The position numbers and the translations under genes are program-made. Positions 1-10,775 of a stretch of DNA of 64,000 nt are shown in pieces; the first letter of the stretch is position 1, and every line of letters starts with the position of its first letter. The stretch covers positions 187,568 to 251,567 of the forward strand of contig CAUYUJ010015517.1 in assembly GCA_963575745.1 (NCBI GenBank), read 5' to 3'. The stretch comes from Prorocentrum cordatum. Its lineage: Eukaryota; Sar; Dinophyceae; Prorocentrales; Prorocentraceae. Under the pieces are notes generated by a model. It worked only from the letters and a program-made list of their open reading frames with translations, did not search any database and was not told where the DNA came from.

Positions 1-239
1 TCGCACTCACAATCCAGAACTAATCGAACTTTCTCATGGAGAGCGCCGTGCAAGGTAACCTCTTCGTCCGGCGCTCCGAGTGCGAAAGCGATATGCTCCG
101 GGACTGAGAGCCCCTTGGGGGCACCGAGGCCCCTGGGAACAGAAGGATTCTCAGGGTCAGCCAGTAACTCTATCTGTATAGGTGAAGCAATAACGCCTCC
201 ACTGCTACTGCCTGAATCGTCTGACTCTTCAGAAGATAG
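1..239. other. Unassigned left edge
   Basis: I see no supported gene, repeat or motif in the first 239 bases; the sequence is ordinary mixed-composition DNA that borders the minus-strand ORF ending at 240. Confidence 0.5.
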
Positions 240-743
240 TCACCGTGCATCGCCCTCGCCTTCCTTCTTCTTGCTGCTCTTGAAGTCGAAGAACTGCTTG
301 AGCTTGTTGCTCGCGTGCCCCTCGCCCTCTACCCACTGCCAGATCGTTTTCTCGCCCCCTTTCTTCCCGCCGCCGCCTTTGCCGCCCTTCGAGTCGGCTT
401 GCTGCTTCTGCCACCAAGCGTGCTGCTGCTTCGCCTGGTTGAGCTGCTGCTGGTGCTGCGCGAGGGTTTTGCTGGCCTGCTCTGCCCTCTGTTGGATGGC
501 GTCGGCCGCCGCGCGCTGCTTCGCCATGGCTGACTCAAGGGGCTCTGGCAAGGAGGCTGCAAGTCCTGATGGCGATGAGGGCCCGCGCGCAGATCTCAGG
601 CCCGCCTGCGCGAGAGCAGCATCCAAGCGCAAGGTGGCCGCTTCCAGAATATTCTTGTCAATGGAGCGGAACGCCGGAACGCCTTCTGGATGTCCAACTG
701 TGGCTCCGACATGGGCGCTCTCTTTGCCAACTGCCTCCTGCAT
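240..743 (-). CDS. Coiled-coil, Lys/Gly-rich protein fragment, function unknown
   Basis: This 167-residue open frame begins at a true ATG (741-743). Residues ~35-50 contain a Leu/Ala-rich stretch (LEAATLRLDAALAQ), residues ~70-115 are rich in Ala, Gln and Glu with heptad-like spacing (AKQRAAADAIQQRAEQASKT) and suggest a coiled coil, and residues ~118-132 form a Lys/Gly-rich basic linker (KGGKGGGGKKGGEK). The C-terminal part carries WQWVEGEGHASNKLKQFFDFK, which looks like real protein rather than low complexity. The opposite strand is also open, but its translation is Ser/Cys/Leu-biased and less convincing. I do not recognise a family. The make-up (coiled coil plus basic tail) would suit an ORF1/gag-like protein of a retroelement or a terminal exon of a host gene; this is inference. 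The 37-nt dispersed motif at 770-806 lies just upstream. Confidence 0.45.
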   Translation of the reverse strand: MQEAVGKESAHVGATVGHPEGVPAFRSIDKNILEAATLRLDAALAQAGLRSARGPSSPSGLAASLPEPLESAMAKQRAAADAIQQRAEQASKTLAQHQQQLNQAKQQHAWWQKQQADSKGGKGGGGKKGGEKTIWQWVEGEGHASNKLKQFFDFKSSKKKEGEGDAR

Positions 744-769
744 AGGTCATCGTATAAGATGGCTAAGAA

Positions 770-806
770 CCCAGAGATCCTGGGTCATGATTTTTTCAAT
801 CCGCTC
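770..806 (+). repeat. Dispersed 37-nt motif, copy 1
   Basis: The 37 bases starting CCCAGAGATCCTGGGTCATG and ending CAATCCGCTC are identical to the reverse complement of 23607-23643. The first 15 bases are a near-palindrome. Both copies lie close to decayed ORFs, so this may be the edge of a dispersed element. Confidence 0.8.
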
Positions 807-811
807 TCCAT

Positions 812-985
812 GAATTGATTTATGGTGAACGAATTGATTTTGAGTGGATGGATTGATTTTTTTCAAGGCGGATTGATTTTTGGTGTTATGGATTGATTTT
901 TTGCATGATGGATTGATTTTTTGTCAGATGGATTGATTTTTTGTAAAATGGATTGATTTTTGGGTTTCTTCCATGGATTGATCAC
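812..985 (+). repeat. Tandem repeat of GGATTGATTTTT, ~20-nt period
   Basis: About nine copies of a GGATTGATTTTT-like unit follow the 37-nt motif. From about 869 the period is close to 20 nt. The T runs vary in length. Confidence 0.85.
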
Positions 986-999
986 CATGGCGTCTTCGG

Positions 1000-2235
1000 G
1001 TGGCCCACTCTCGGCATGGTCACCCAGCGCACCCGCGCGCCCACAATAGGAAACTTTCACCGTTTCCCCATATATTATATCATGCCGGGCTCAAAATTTT
1101 GGGGATACCATATTGGTTTTCACAATTCAGTCTTCGGGTGACCCACCCTGGGGCCCCATGGGTCACCCATTGCAATGCGCACGCATGCGCGCGCACTTGA
1201 GGCCCAGAATACAAATCAAACAATTGGTTTTCACCATGCAGTTCTCGGGTGACCATTGGGGTGGGTCGCTCAACGCGCGCGCGCGACAGGAAATTCCTGT
1301 TGTTTCACAGATCGTCGTCTCCTGCTGAGATCCACAATACAAGTAAGACCATGGGCTTTCACCATTGAGTTGTCGGAGTGGCTCGTGCCACCCCATGCGC
1401 ATTGCTTCAAGAATTGGGACCCACGCTTGGGTGGGTAGCCCTGCGCGCGCCATAGGAAACTCCGTTTGTTCTACAATCTGCCATCTCATGTTTGGGCCCA
1501 AAATACAAGTGAAACAATTGGTTTTCACCATTGAGTTTTCGGGGTGGGTGGCACGTGTCACCCATTTTTTCATTCTGAATTCATCTCACCGCGGGGCCCA
1601 AAATACGAAACGCTAGATTTTCCCCATACAGTTTTCTGGTGACCCACCCTGGGGTGGGTCACCCAGCGCGCGCGCAATAGAATCACCGAGTGTTTGATAC
1701 TATATCAGCCCATGTTGGGGCCCAGAATATACAAATGAAACAATTGGTTTTCACTATTAAATTTTCGGGGCGGGTGTGCACGTGTCACCCGTCGCTTGTT
1801 TTTCTCTGAATGCAGCATCGTTTGGGGCCCAAAATCTATGACCGAAGCGCCATATGAACCCTCACAATCCAGTTTTCTGGCGACCCACCGTGGGGTGGGT
1901 CACCCAGCGCGCGCGCACTAGGACCCCCCTATCGTTTGAAAACCTATCAGCCCATGTTGGGGCCCAGAATACAAGTGAAACAATTGGTTTTCACCATTGA
2001 GTTTTCGGGGTGACACGTGTCACCCGTGCGTTTTCCTAGTCATTGTGCTACTTGTCCATGTGCCATGTCATGGTGAGGTTCATGATGCCAATGAAACACG
2101 TGGTTTGTATCAGTGGTGCTTCGGGGTAACGAATGCCACCCAGCGTTCTCCTCCATATGATGTCGCGTGCGTGCGCTCCGAACGATATTATGTGTCATAG
2201 CATGTTGGGGCACGGGTGACCCACGCTGGAGCGCG
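1000..2235 (+). repeat. Degenerate higher-order repeat (~225-290 nt period)
   Basis: The phrase GAAACAATTGGTTTTCACCA recurs near 1208, 1510, 1735 and 1977, each time after a GGGCCCARAATACAA-type segment and before a TTTTCGGGGTG segment. Between these lie half-units ending in GACCCACC and GGTGGGTCACC that form hairpins (for example 1638-1663, 12-bp stem, 2-nt loop). The copies are strongly diverged. No protein-coding frame is convincing in this span. Confidence 0.75.
1638..1663. repeat. Perfect hairpin in the higher-order repeat
   Basis: GGTGACCCACCC is followed after TG by its exact reverse complement GGGTGGGTCACC. A related copy with one mismatch is at about 1879-1904. Confidence 0.9.
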
Positions 2236-2298
2236 CGCGTCGCCCCGCGCGCGCCATGCACGTGCATACGCACGCGAATGTGCACACATCTAGATCCA

Positions 2299-2420
2299 TG
2301 TGTGAATATATATATATATATATATGTATATATATGTGCATACGTATAGCCATAGGTATACAAATATATGATCAGCTATATGTATGTATATGTATATACG
2401 TATGTATACGTATGCATATG
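2299..2420. repeat. TA/TATG microsatellite
   Basis: Runs of TATATA and TATGTATA-type dinucleotides fill this stretch. Similar blocks recur throughout the first 19 kb and look like intron or intergenic filler. Confidence 0.85.
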
Positions 2421-2457
2421 ATCTGCGCGTGTGCGCGGCTGCCCGCGGCAATAATGA

Positions 2458-2523
2458 TACATCCCCGACCTTCGTTTCTTAACCCCGACCTTCGTTTCTC
2501 AACAAACGAAGGTCGGTGATGTA
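2458..2523. repeat. Inverted repeat with internal direct repeat
   Basis: Arm 2458-2477 (TACATCCCCGACCTTCGTTT) pairs with 2504-2523 with one mismatch. A second direct copy of CCCCGACCTTCGTTTCT lies at 2483-2499, so the arm is present twice forward and once inverted. Confidence 0.85.
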
Positions 2524-3238
2524 CCAGAAGGAAGTGGGGATAAGAAGTGAATGTATCCGTGCTCCCTCCCCTGGTTCTGTGTTTTTTGTTCCTCGCGTTC
2601 CTCCCTCCTCGTGGGGTTTAGCACCCCTCCCCCCCGACCCCCGAAACGGTGTCCCTGTCGCGTCCTCGCCGCCCGTCGCCGCGCCTTCGGGTCAAACGCG
2701 ACGGGCCATGCCCCCTCTGGCCAGTTTTCCCCCTGGCGCGCCGCCATGAGCAAAAGTGCCAGGCCGTCCCCTTCCCCCCCCCTCGGGGGGGAAATCGATG
2801 GCCAGGCGCGCCTCGACTGCGAAAGTGGACCCGCAACTGTTGGCGGCAGCCTTGGCGAACAGTCTCGAGCACTGGCCGATGTTGAAAGGCAGCGGTGAGA
2901 AACGATGGGGATCCCAACAGTGATGCCCCGAGCTCAACGGTTCAAGTACGGAGGACCGTCGCGTCGACGTGAAGGTCTTCCCCGCTTGACGCGTTGATCT
3001 CGGTGCGCACCGTCCCCCGACTGCCCGAATGCCTCCATGAGGCAGCGTGCCCGACTTCTCGTACTCCGTGCTCAAGTTCGAGCACCGATCCAAAGAAGCC
3101 GAGATCGAGGCTTGGTGGGGTCATGGCGGAGGGCGGATGCAAAGAGATGCGCGGAACGAGGAAGAGGGAAGGACGACGCACGGCGGGGAGATAGCGAGAG
3201 AAGGGGTTATAGAGCCAAGGGGACGGGGGACCAAGGAA

Positions 3239-3272
3239 CAGCACGAACAAATCAGCTAATGTGTTCGTGCTG
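3239..3272. repeat. 11-bp inverted repeat
   Basis: CAGCACGAACA (3239-3249) is repeated in inverse at 3262-3272 with a 12-nt loop. Confidence 0.8.
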
Positions 3273-3292
3273 CTCCTTGATACAGGTCTTCG

Positions 3293-3322
3293 CAGACGGG
3301 CAGCGCTAGCGCTGCCCTTCTG
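3293..3322. repeat. 30-nt near-perfect palindrome
   Basis: The 20-nt core GGGCAGCGCTAGCGCTGCCC (3298-3317) is a perfect palindrome and the flanks extend it on both sides with one mismatch pair. Confidence 0.9.
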
Positions 3323-3889
3323 TTAAAACCTACCCAGTCAACGCTTGCATGTTGGCGCTGTTTCTTAGCCCCGCAATTGGAGCAGCGAGTCCATGTAGTT
3401 AGCGTTGTGTGTGTCCCATTCGTTCACATGTGCTGCATTCGCCCGTCTGGATCAGATTGGATCTTGTCTTCAGCTGATGTAGTTGCCCCCCTCCCCTGCC
3501 AGACGTTCAGCACGCTCATGGAGGAGCTTAACGAGCTGGGACAGGGCAATCGCTTCTCCCAGAAGACGATGATGGCTGCCATGGGGCGGGGGGGGGGGTA
3601 GCGCCGTGTAAGGATGTGGGAGCCAGGGCGACGATGGCGAGGAGCGAGGAATCTGAGAGGTGATTGCTGGGCGCGTGATGCACAGCGCGTGCATGCGTCT
3701 CCTCCCACTGCATCGCCCCCCCCCCCCCCCCCCCCCCTGCCCCTCCCCCCATCCCCGCGCCCCTGGCCCTCTCAGGCGTGCCATCTCCTCGCCCCGTCGT
3801 CCCCTTGCTGGTTGCACGTCTTGCGGTTTGCACGCGCCCTGGCCTCGCCCAGGGTGCCTGGAGCTGCGCATTCAATAAGATCTACTCGG

Positions 3890-4514
3890 ACACGTTCAGA
3901 GACGAGTTCGGGCGCAACCCCACGGCTTCAAGACTGGATGGGGTTCGGTACCGCGCTTTGTCTTTACATTCGAATGGGGCGGCTGCGAGGTCGAGGGGGA
4001 GAGGGCCGATGAACACGATGATACGGATGTTCTTAATGATGATGGTGGCGACGATGGTGATGATGATGATGATGATGCTGATGATGATGAGGCTGATGGT
4101 GGTGCTGATGGTGATGGTACTGATGACGGTGGTGGTGACGGTGATGGTGGTGATGGTGTCGATGGTGATGATTGTGGTGATGATGACGATGACTATGCCG
4201 ATTGCGACTGCAATGATAGTGGTGATGATTGCGATGGTCACGATGGTGGTACTGATGATGCCGATGTCGATGATGGCGAGGCTGAGTATGATGATGATGA
4301 TGCTGATGATGATGATGATGATAAGGCTGATGATGATAATGGTGATGATGATGCGGATGACGATGATGCTGCTGGTAATGATGATGATGATGCCGATGAT
4401 GCTGATGATGTTGATGATGTTGGTGATGATGATGAGGATAATGCTGATGTGTGTCACGGTGCGAGCGCGGAGGAAAGGTTGATGAGGCATGGGGCGGAGG
4501 ACGAGGAGGAGGCG
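3890..4514 (+). CDS. Asp-rich open frame over a GAT satellite (possible exon)
   Basis: One plus-strand frame stays open for about 620 nt. It reads a mixed-composition stretch (around 3960-4015, FVFTFEWGGCEVEGERADEH) and then about 150 residues dominated by Asp with Gly, Ala and Val, ending after a short acidic tail. The other frames give poly-Met or poly-His and are not protein-like. No ATG opens it, so if real it is an internal or terminal exon. Acidic low-complexity tails are common in dinoflagellate proteins, but a GAT microsatellite is open by chance in this frame, so the call is weak. Confidence 0.25.
4035..4450 (+). repeat. GAT-rich microsatellite
   Basis: Imperfect GATGATGGT-type triplets run for ~415 nt. 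Confidence 0.9.
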
Positions 4515-6104
4515 CATGCATGAGGAAGATGAGTAAGATACAAGGGAGGATGTCAGTGATCGACGAGATGATGAGTACGACGGGTAGGATGACATAATCA
4601 TCGGCCTGGCGTCAGCAATGCAAACTCAGAGGAGTGGAGACGAGAGGATAAGGGGCAGCCGTGGCAAGTGGAATGGACGATATCAGTGGGGTTGTTAAGA
4701 ATTAGATAGCCCAAGACACCCGTGCTCGTCGACTGTTCCTTCAGAAATCAGTCGCCCTCCCCGTCGACAGGTACTTGCAGTCGCGGCAGCTGGGGATGAT
4801 GTTCTCGCACTGGCTCCGTGGCAGGGGGTCCAGTTCACAAGACGAGGCGCTGCAAGGGGGATAGATGGGCGCATGGGAAAGTACTCGCAATCAAGCCGAC
4901 TCCCCATGCACTTGCTTTAAAACACGTGTTTATGGGAGATGGTGGTGGTGGTTGCTACGAATGGTTTCCCCGTCCCGTTCCACGTGGAGATTTCGTTTGG
5001 TTCATGGTTCTCAGGGTCCCCATCCGAACAGAGATGGGGGTTGAGGTTTTAGAAGCAAGATGGCCATGGCCAAGATCAATATTGTATGTATGATTGTCCT
5101 GCTCGTGGCGGTCGTGTCTCGCACTGCTGGTCATCGCGTCCCCCCCTACGCCATGCATTCCTGGTCATCGTGCATTGGTCGTCGATGTTGATCCCCATGC
5201 CCGCGTAATCTCCTGGCGCCTCCCCATGTGTCTCCTTCCCTCCGCTGCCCCTCCCTCCACCCTCAGCTAGATACGTCGGGCGGGTCACGCGTGCGTGGCG
5301 CGCCCGAGGAATAAGCGGGCAGGGAAGGCGCTCGTGGCCGTGGACAGCGACGTGGACGACGACACCCTGAACCAATACTTCCAGGCCGCCTCCGATGTGT
5401 TGCCGCTCGACGATTCAGTGAGAGCACCGAAGGTGCAACGGATGGGGTAGGAGGGTTACGGACCACCACGAGGTCTTAGGGATCCAAGCGCGGCCCCGAC
5501 GGGGCTTGAGATGCAGACTCTGGACACGCACCCACGCACACACACACGCACACACGTCTCTAGACATACGTATGTATATACTCATATATTTATATATATA
5601 TATATATATATGTATAGATACAGATACATACACCTACATATATACACACATACATATATACACTTACTTACTTATCGGTATGCACATCTGCACAAGTATA
5701 CACATACGGGTTCTGGATTGAGAGGGGAAGAGGGGGGCATGAAAGAGGAATAGGACGGTGAGGATAACCCACGGAGGGGGGCAAAGACGGGGAGGGGGAG
5801 CCCGACATGAGACGGAGGAGGGAGATGTCGGGCCCCTCAGGCAGTCGCCTCGGGAGCAGCCCATGGCCGTATAGCGTCGACAGCGTGCCCCCCCGTGCCA
5901 TTACCGCATTGCTCCTGCTATGATGCGTGCTATACCTGATTGGTGTGCCTCCTATTCCTGGTCGTCTTCGAGCTCGCTGCATGGCTGGATTTCGATCGAG
6001 CCTCGTGCTCCTCATGCGTGAGACCACCAGGCTAGGAGGAGTAGGATGGCCATGGCAGATCATGGTCATCAAGCTCCTACTGGTCGTTCTAACTCGATCT
6101 GCAT
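4515..6104. other. Non-coding stretch
   Basis: No supported gene. It contains a CA then TA/TG microsatellite at about 5527-5705 and otherwise mixed sequence, consistent with intron or intergenic DNA upstream of the exon at 6178. Confidence 0.5.
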
Positions 6105-6177
6105 ATCTCTCTCTCTCACTCTCTCTCTTTTCTCTCTCTCTCTCTCACTCGCTCCCTCTCTCTCTCTATGTTCACAG
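6105..6177 (+). promoter_or_regulatory. Candidate 3' splice site with long pyrimidine tract
   Basis: A CT repeat of about 65 nt ends in CTATGTTCACAG at 6177. The open reading segment that follows is protein-like while the CT tract upstream is not, so this is the likely acceptor of the exon at 6178. Branch point not identified. Confidence 0.65.
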
Positions 6178-7093
6178 CGTCGGCACGGGGAGATGGGAGG
6201 TGCCCATCCCCGCGTTTGCGGGCAGCCTCCTGGGCATCCGTGGGGACACGAAGAAGAAGAAGAAGAAGCACAAGGAGGAAAAGAAGTCAGGCAAGAAGGA
6301 GACGATGCATGATGAGTCAGCCGCAGCGTCGATGGCGGCAGCAGCATCATCAGCGTCTGTGGCAATTGTTCCATGGCTCCGTGACCCACGTCACGACAAG
6401 GCCACGCCCAAGAAGAGGCCCGCAGCAGCACCAGCAACGCCCGTGGCCGCCAAAGCAACGCCCGCGACAGCAACACCAAAAGCAAAGGCACAGGCAAAGA
6501 CTGTGATGGCAAAACCCGCTGCCGTACCAGTAAAGGCAAAGGCAAAAGCAAAGGCAAAGAAGAAAGCAACGGCAACAGAGGTCGACGTCCTTGAGGTCGA
6601 CGGGGAGGAGGAGGAGGAGAAGGCGGAAGAGGGCCCAGAAGAAGAGCAGGACGGAGGAGAGGAGGAGGAAGAAGAAGAAGAAGAGAAGGACGGCGAGGAG
6701 GAGGAGGAAGAAGCACAGGAGCCCGATGATGGGGCTGAGGGCCCACTGGCAGAGATCCTGGCGTTCCGGACTGACAAAGGGTTCTGGGCCATTCAGAAGG
6801 AAGACGGCATGGTCGTCACTTATACCACGAGGCGCCGCGAGAATGAGAGTATTTCGTGCATCTACAAAAAGCTGAACGATGAGAAAAAATGGAGCCAGTT
6901 AGTCGGAGTTCGTGACGCTCTCTTCGGCGACGCCGAGATTCAGAAGATGGAGGCCACGACGGCCGATGAGGTTAGCCAGAAGATGATCCAGCACATCCTC
7001 GTTCGTGCGGTCCAGGGAGGGGTGTACGATAACAAGGAGGCCGCCAAGATTCGGGAGCAGCTCCGCTCTGAGTGGAACATCGAGTCCAGCTGA
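6178..7093 (+). CDS. Terminal exon: Lys/Ala linker, acidic tract and ~110-residue globular C-terminus
   Basis: This exon reads about 304 residues to a TGA at 7091-7093. It starts right after the strong acceptor at 6176-6177. The frame stays open further upstream, but there it only translates the CT tract. In order it encodes a Lys cluster (KKKKKKHKEEKKSGKK), an Ala/Ser segment, a long Lys/Ala/Pro linker with AKAKAKAKKK-type repeats, about 50 residues of nearly pure Glu with some Gly/Asp, and then a folded-looking domain (begins LAEILAFRTDKGFWAIQKED; includes TYTTRRRENESISCIYKKLN; ends QLRSEWNIESS). I do not recognise that domain. The alternating basic and acidic low-complexity tracts suggest a nuclear or nucleic-acid-associated protein, but that is inference. 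Upstream exons are not identified. Confidence 0.65.
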
Positions 7094-8151
7094 TTGGCGC
7101 GCAGGGTAGGCAGACATAAGAGAGGAGGAATGATCAGCCTGAGGAGGAGGAGGAGGAGGAGGAGGGAACAGAAGGAGCAAACCTTCTGGAACGGCGGGCA
7201 GGTGAGGAGCCCGTTTAACCAGGGGGAGGGATCAGGGAGGGTTGAGCTCCTCTCTCCTGCCTCATATACGTATATGTGTTTTACATCTATATGCACACAC
7301 ACACCTATATGTGTGTGTGTAAATGTGTGTATATATATGTGTGTAGGTGCCCATGCATGTACGTAGCTACAGTAGCACCAGCACTAGTACCATCGTCGAG
7401 TGACCAGGCGTGCGCTGGGCGAACGAGCAGGGCACGGGGCAGACAACGCAGGCAAGTGTGGGAGGGCAGGAGAGCTCGACATGACATGCTGGAAGGCCAG
7501 CACCATTTTTCTTCGTTCGGAGGGGGGGTGGAGCCGCATGCAGTGACCATCGCAATAGATGGGTATACCACGATGGTGTGATCCCCATGTCGTGACGTGT
7601 GATCGCCATCGCACTTGCTGTCGGTGCGAGCCCCTACGCCATTCGAGATTCGATCCGAGCTTCGGGGAAGCTTGAGCATGATGAGGATCACACACCAGGT
7701 GGGAGGATGTACGATGAGGATGAGGGGGATGAAGGATACCCTGCCGATCGATTGAACCACGAGGGGGATTCATACATCAGGAGGGGGAAGAGCACCATTA
7801 GCAGCATCGACGTCACTATCAGTAACCTTTAGCATCACCAAAACAACTCGAGAATAACACCATCGACATCACCAGCAACATCAACGAAACCTCGATCTGC
7901 ATCGCCAGCACCAACGCAATAAACGTACATAAGCATGGGCATTCCAGCAACAGCAGCATCAGCAACATCACTAACTCCAATAACGCAACCAGAAACTACC
8001 AGCAGCAGCACCAGCAGCAGCGGCAACAACAGCAATACCAAGACAACACCACACATGCAAACCCAACAGGCATCACCAGACACGCGTCCGTATCCATTTC
8101 GGCCCAAGCCTTTCATTGGCCTCGCCCCTGGTTGCCCCGCCAATCCGATCC
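7094..8151. other. Non-coding stretch between exon candidates
   Basis: It includes GGA triplets at 7140-7166, a TG/TA microsatellite at 7263-7350 and an ACC/AGC-rich tract at 7820-8060. I cannot support a gene here. Confidence 0.45.
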
Positions 8152-8679
8152 ATGTCGGACCTCGATGTGTGCGATTCGGATGAGGACAGTCGGCCGAGTT
8201 CGCGCACGAGTCCAGCAGAGTGGTCGAATGAGGGCGCCAGCGCTGGCGGCAGTCCTTCCCAATACTACGACTCTCAAGGCACGGTCGACTTGAGTGCAGG
8301 TCCCGCGTCCCTGCTGCGGCTCCCTACTATGAAGCTCATCGGCGGGACGCCCGACCAAGCTCGCGCGACAGCTCCGCGCACCACGCCAGCCAAGACGGGC
8401 AAGAAGGACAAGACCTCCGAGACGAGCCAGCCGCTCTCGGGCAAGAAGGGCAAGACCTCCGAGACGAGCCAGCCGCTCTCGGGCAAGAAGGGCAAGACCT
8501 CCGAGAAGAGCCAGCCGCTCACGGGCAAGACGGGCAAGACAGCTGAGACGAGCAAGCCGCTCACGGGCAAGGACGAGCTCACGGGCAAGAAGGGCAAGAC
8601 CGCTGAGAAGAGCCAGCCGCTCACGGTCAAGTGCCAGCCGCTCACGGGCAAGACGGACAAGACTAGCAAGAAGCGCTAG
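8152..8679 (+). CDS. Lys-rich protein with 14-residue tandem repeats
   Basis: The frame is open from at least 8116 and the first ATG is at 8152 (MSDLDVCDSDEDSRPSSR), giving 175 residues to a TAG at 8677-8679. The N-terminal 80 residues are acidic, Ser-rich and of normal complexity. From about 8398 the protein consists of a 14-residue repeat of the type GKKGKTSETSQPLS (42-nt unit), about five full copies plus shortened ones, ending in KTSKKR. The repeats diverge by single substitutions, as in a recently expanded coding minisatellite. The basic, Ser/Thr-rich repeats suggest a disordered, possibly phosphorylated or nucleic-acid-binding tail; the function is unknown. It could be a single-exon gene or a last exon. 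Confidence 0.5.
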   Translation: MSDLDVCDSDEDSRPSSRTSPAEWSNEGASAGGSPSQYYDSQGTVDLSAGPASLLRLPTMKLIGGTPDQARATAPRTTPAKTGKKDKTSETSQPLSGKKGKTSETSQPLSGKKGKTSEKSQPLTGKTGKTAETSKPLTGKDELTGKKGKTAEKSQPLTVKCQPLTGKTDKTSKKR

Positions 8680-9927
8680 CCGCACAACGTGGACGGAGAC
8701 CCGAGGCGAGCCCGATGCGGGAAAACTCAGGCCATCACCATCACCACCATCATCGATGTCGCCATCCGCGTCACCCTGCCCCAGCACGCTATACTCCCAA
8801 CTCACCCCCTTCCCTCCCTCAACTCATCTCCCTCACCTCCCCCTCCTCCCCTCCCTCCCTCCCTCAACTCACCTCACTCTTCACTCCGCCCCCTTTTCTC
8901 GAGCTCCTCAGATCTACTGCCCAGCTTCCGTTCGGCGCCTCCTCAGATGCTACGCCCACTAGCTGTTTTCCTTCCTTTTGGTGGGTGTCAGGGTACATTG
9001 ACCTCGGCGCACGGTACCTGGACAAGGCGATATGCTTTGTACGTGATGAGGTTTGCCTGGGGATGGTGGGACACGCATTGTTGAGCTATAGTTGTAGTGA
9101 TTTCGGCGTGCAGGTGCGAGCCACTTGCCATATGGGCATCAGTCCAGCAGCTCTCCGCCCGACTCTCCCCCTGGACTCGAGATGGCAGCAACTCTTCAAC
9201 TCCCTTTCCGAAGATTGCAGTTCTCAACTCAGCCCCTCGGTTCTCCAATCGCCCCTACCTCATGTAAGACAGTTCTGGGTCGGGAGGTCGGCTTCGGGCG
9301 AGCACGCGCTGCAGGTCGACGTCTGCGCGTGCTGCGAGAGATCGTTCCAAGACACTGTTGTCGCGCTGAAGTTGTGCGGCAGAAAGATAGAGAGGGACCG
9401 AGAATATATGAGTGCATGTCTGCTAGTGTCAGCATCGGTTTGTCCACGCACATGCGTATAGTCATGTGCATGCGGGCGTGGGTTCATAACGGTTTGTCCG
9501 CGAGCGGACTGCGGGCCAACGTTGCAAGCATGCCTGAATACACGCATGCACCGTTCTAGCTCGAAAGGTATGTGCGCACGTGTATGCACGCACACGTTGC
9601 ACAAACGCAAGTGCGCATACGATGTAGCTACAGGCAAGTAGGGATTAACACACATGCATACATACGTAGCTGCACTAGTGCAGCTACGTAGCTACATGTA
9701 CATGTAGTGTAGCTGCAGGCAGGCATTGGCACTCTCACACACACACACGCACACACACACACACACGCGCACACGCACACGCACACGCACACGCACACGC
9801 TCAACGTAGCATGTGACATGTGTGTTGTAAACTTGGAATGCTCTGCACGTTGCGGTTGAGCTCATCCTTGTCATGCGGGCATGCCGCTCATTTGTTCAGT
9901 TGTGCATTCGCGTGCTTCTCTTTGCAG
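8680..9927. other. Non-coding stretch with CT-rich tract and palindrome
   Basis: It holds a CT-rich tract (about 8770-8920) that ends in CTCGAGCTCCTCAG at 8916, a possible acceptor without a clear exon, the palindrome at 9663 and a CA repeat at 9736-9802. Confidence 0.4.
9663..9690. repeat. Perfect 28-nt palindrome
   Basis: TACGTAGCTGCACT is followed directly by its reverse complement. The 12-nt centre TGCACTAGTGCA is the same as that of the palindrome at 18917-18950. Confidence 0.95.
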
Positions 9928-10119
9928 CCTTCTACGTTAGACGAGTCGAGCGTCAGCGACGGGGCGGGGCCCCATAGGCCGAGCGCCAGGCGATCGCAGC
10001 AGGCGAATAGGGCGAGCTTGTCGGGTCTCAGGGGGATGAGTTGCTACCCACTCTGGAAGGGAACCTGTTTCCTTGGGCGGCGACTGCGGCGTCCAGCCAT
10101 AGCATGGCGATGCTTGTAG
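9928..10119 (+). CDS. Exon candidate, Ser/Arg-rich
   Basis: An acceptor-like GCTTCTCTTTGCAG ends at 9927 and is followed by an open frame starting PSTLDESSVSDGAGPHRPSA. The first ~35 residues are protein-like; the rest up to the TAG at 10119 is doubtful. No donor is evident and the protein is not recognised. Confidence 0.3.
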   Translation, partial: PSTLDESSVSDGAGPHRPSARRSQQANRASLSGLRGMSCYPLWKGTCFLGRRLRRPAIAWRCL

Positions 10120-10743
10120 ATACAGATCAGGAGCGCTCCAACGTGCAAGTGGGGATGCAAGATGGAGGCGGGTAGCGAGGGTGGCAAGCATAGAGATTCA
10201 CCGACTGCACTACAACTAGAGGTCGCGTGCGCGTGCGCTGTGCAGATATGCAGCCGCCTACTCCTGTGACATACTACCCCTGGCACCTCCGTGGCAAGAT
10301 GGATAGGGACCCTGATGAACTAATACATGCGTGCATCGATACGCGTGTACGCACACACATGTAGACATACGTACCTATACAGTCGTATGGGTATGCATCC
10401 ATGTGAGCGTACGTATACAGATATATGTATACACGCAGATGTGTGCACGCACCTGTATGTGTATACCAATATGGTGATGGCAACTTCAACATGCATATCA
10501 CAGTGGCTGCGATTACATATGATAGCACTCGAATGTTTCGTTCATGGTCTGTGGTGTCGCCACCTACAGGGGGGGGGGGAATGGTGACAACTCCCCGTCC
10601 CCCTCGACTATGCGTTTGTTTGCTGGCTGGCAGTCGCTCGAGTGGGGCGGGGGCTCGAGGTGCGTCGGCAGTGCCTTGGCCGTCCTATCTGAATGTATCC
10701 ATGCCTGTATGCGTATGTTAATATGTGCATATGTATATATACA

Positions 10744-10775
<32 letters not shown>

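Larger units (their letters stand above)
2524..3889. other. Non-coding stretch with small palindromes
   Basis: No frame here reads as a convincing protein on either strand. It holds the inverted repeats at 3239-3272 and 3295-3320, a G run at 3589-3598 and a poly-C run at 3717-3737. Confidence 0.5.

Noticed and set aside
4033-4601. His-rich and Ile-rich minus-strand ORFs
   Set aside because: Antisense of the GAT tract at 4035-4450.
5927-6177. N-terminal extension of the exon at 6178
   Set aside because: No ATG at its start and it translates a CT microsatellite; a splice acceptor at 6176-6177 is the better boundary.
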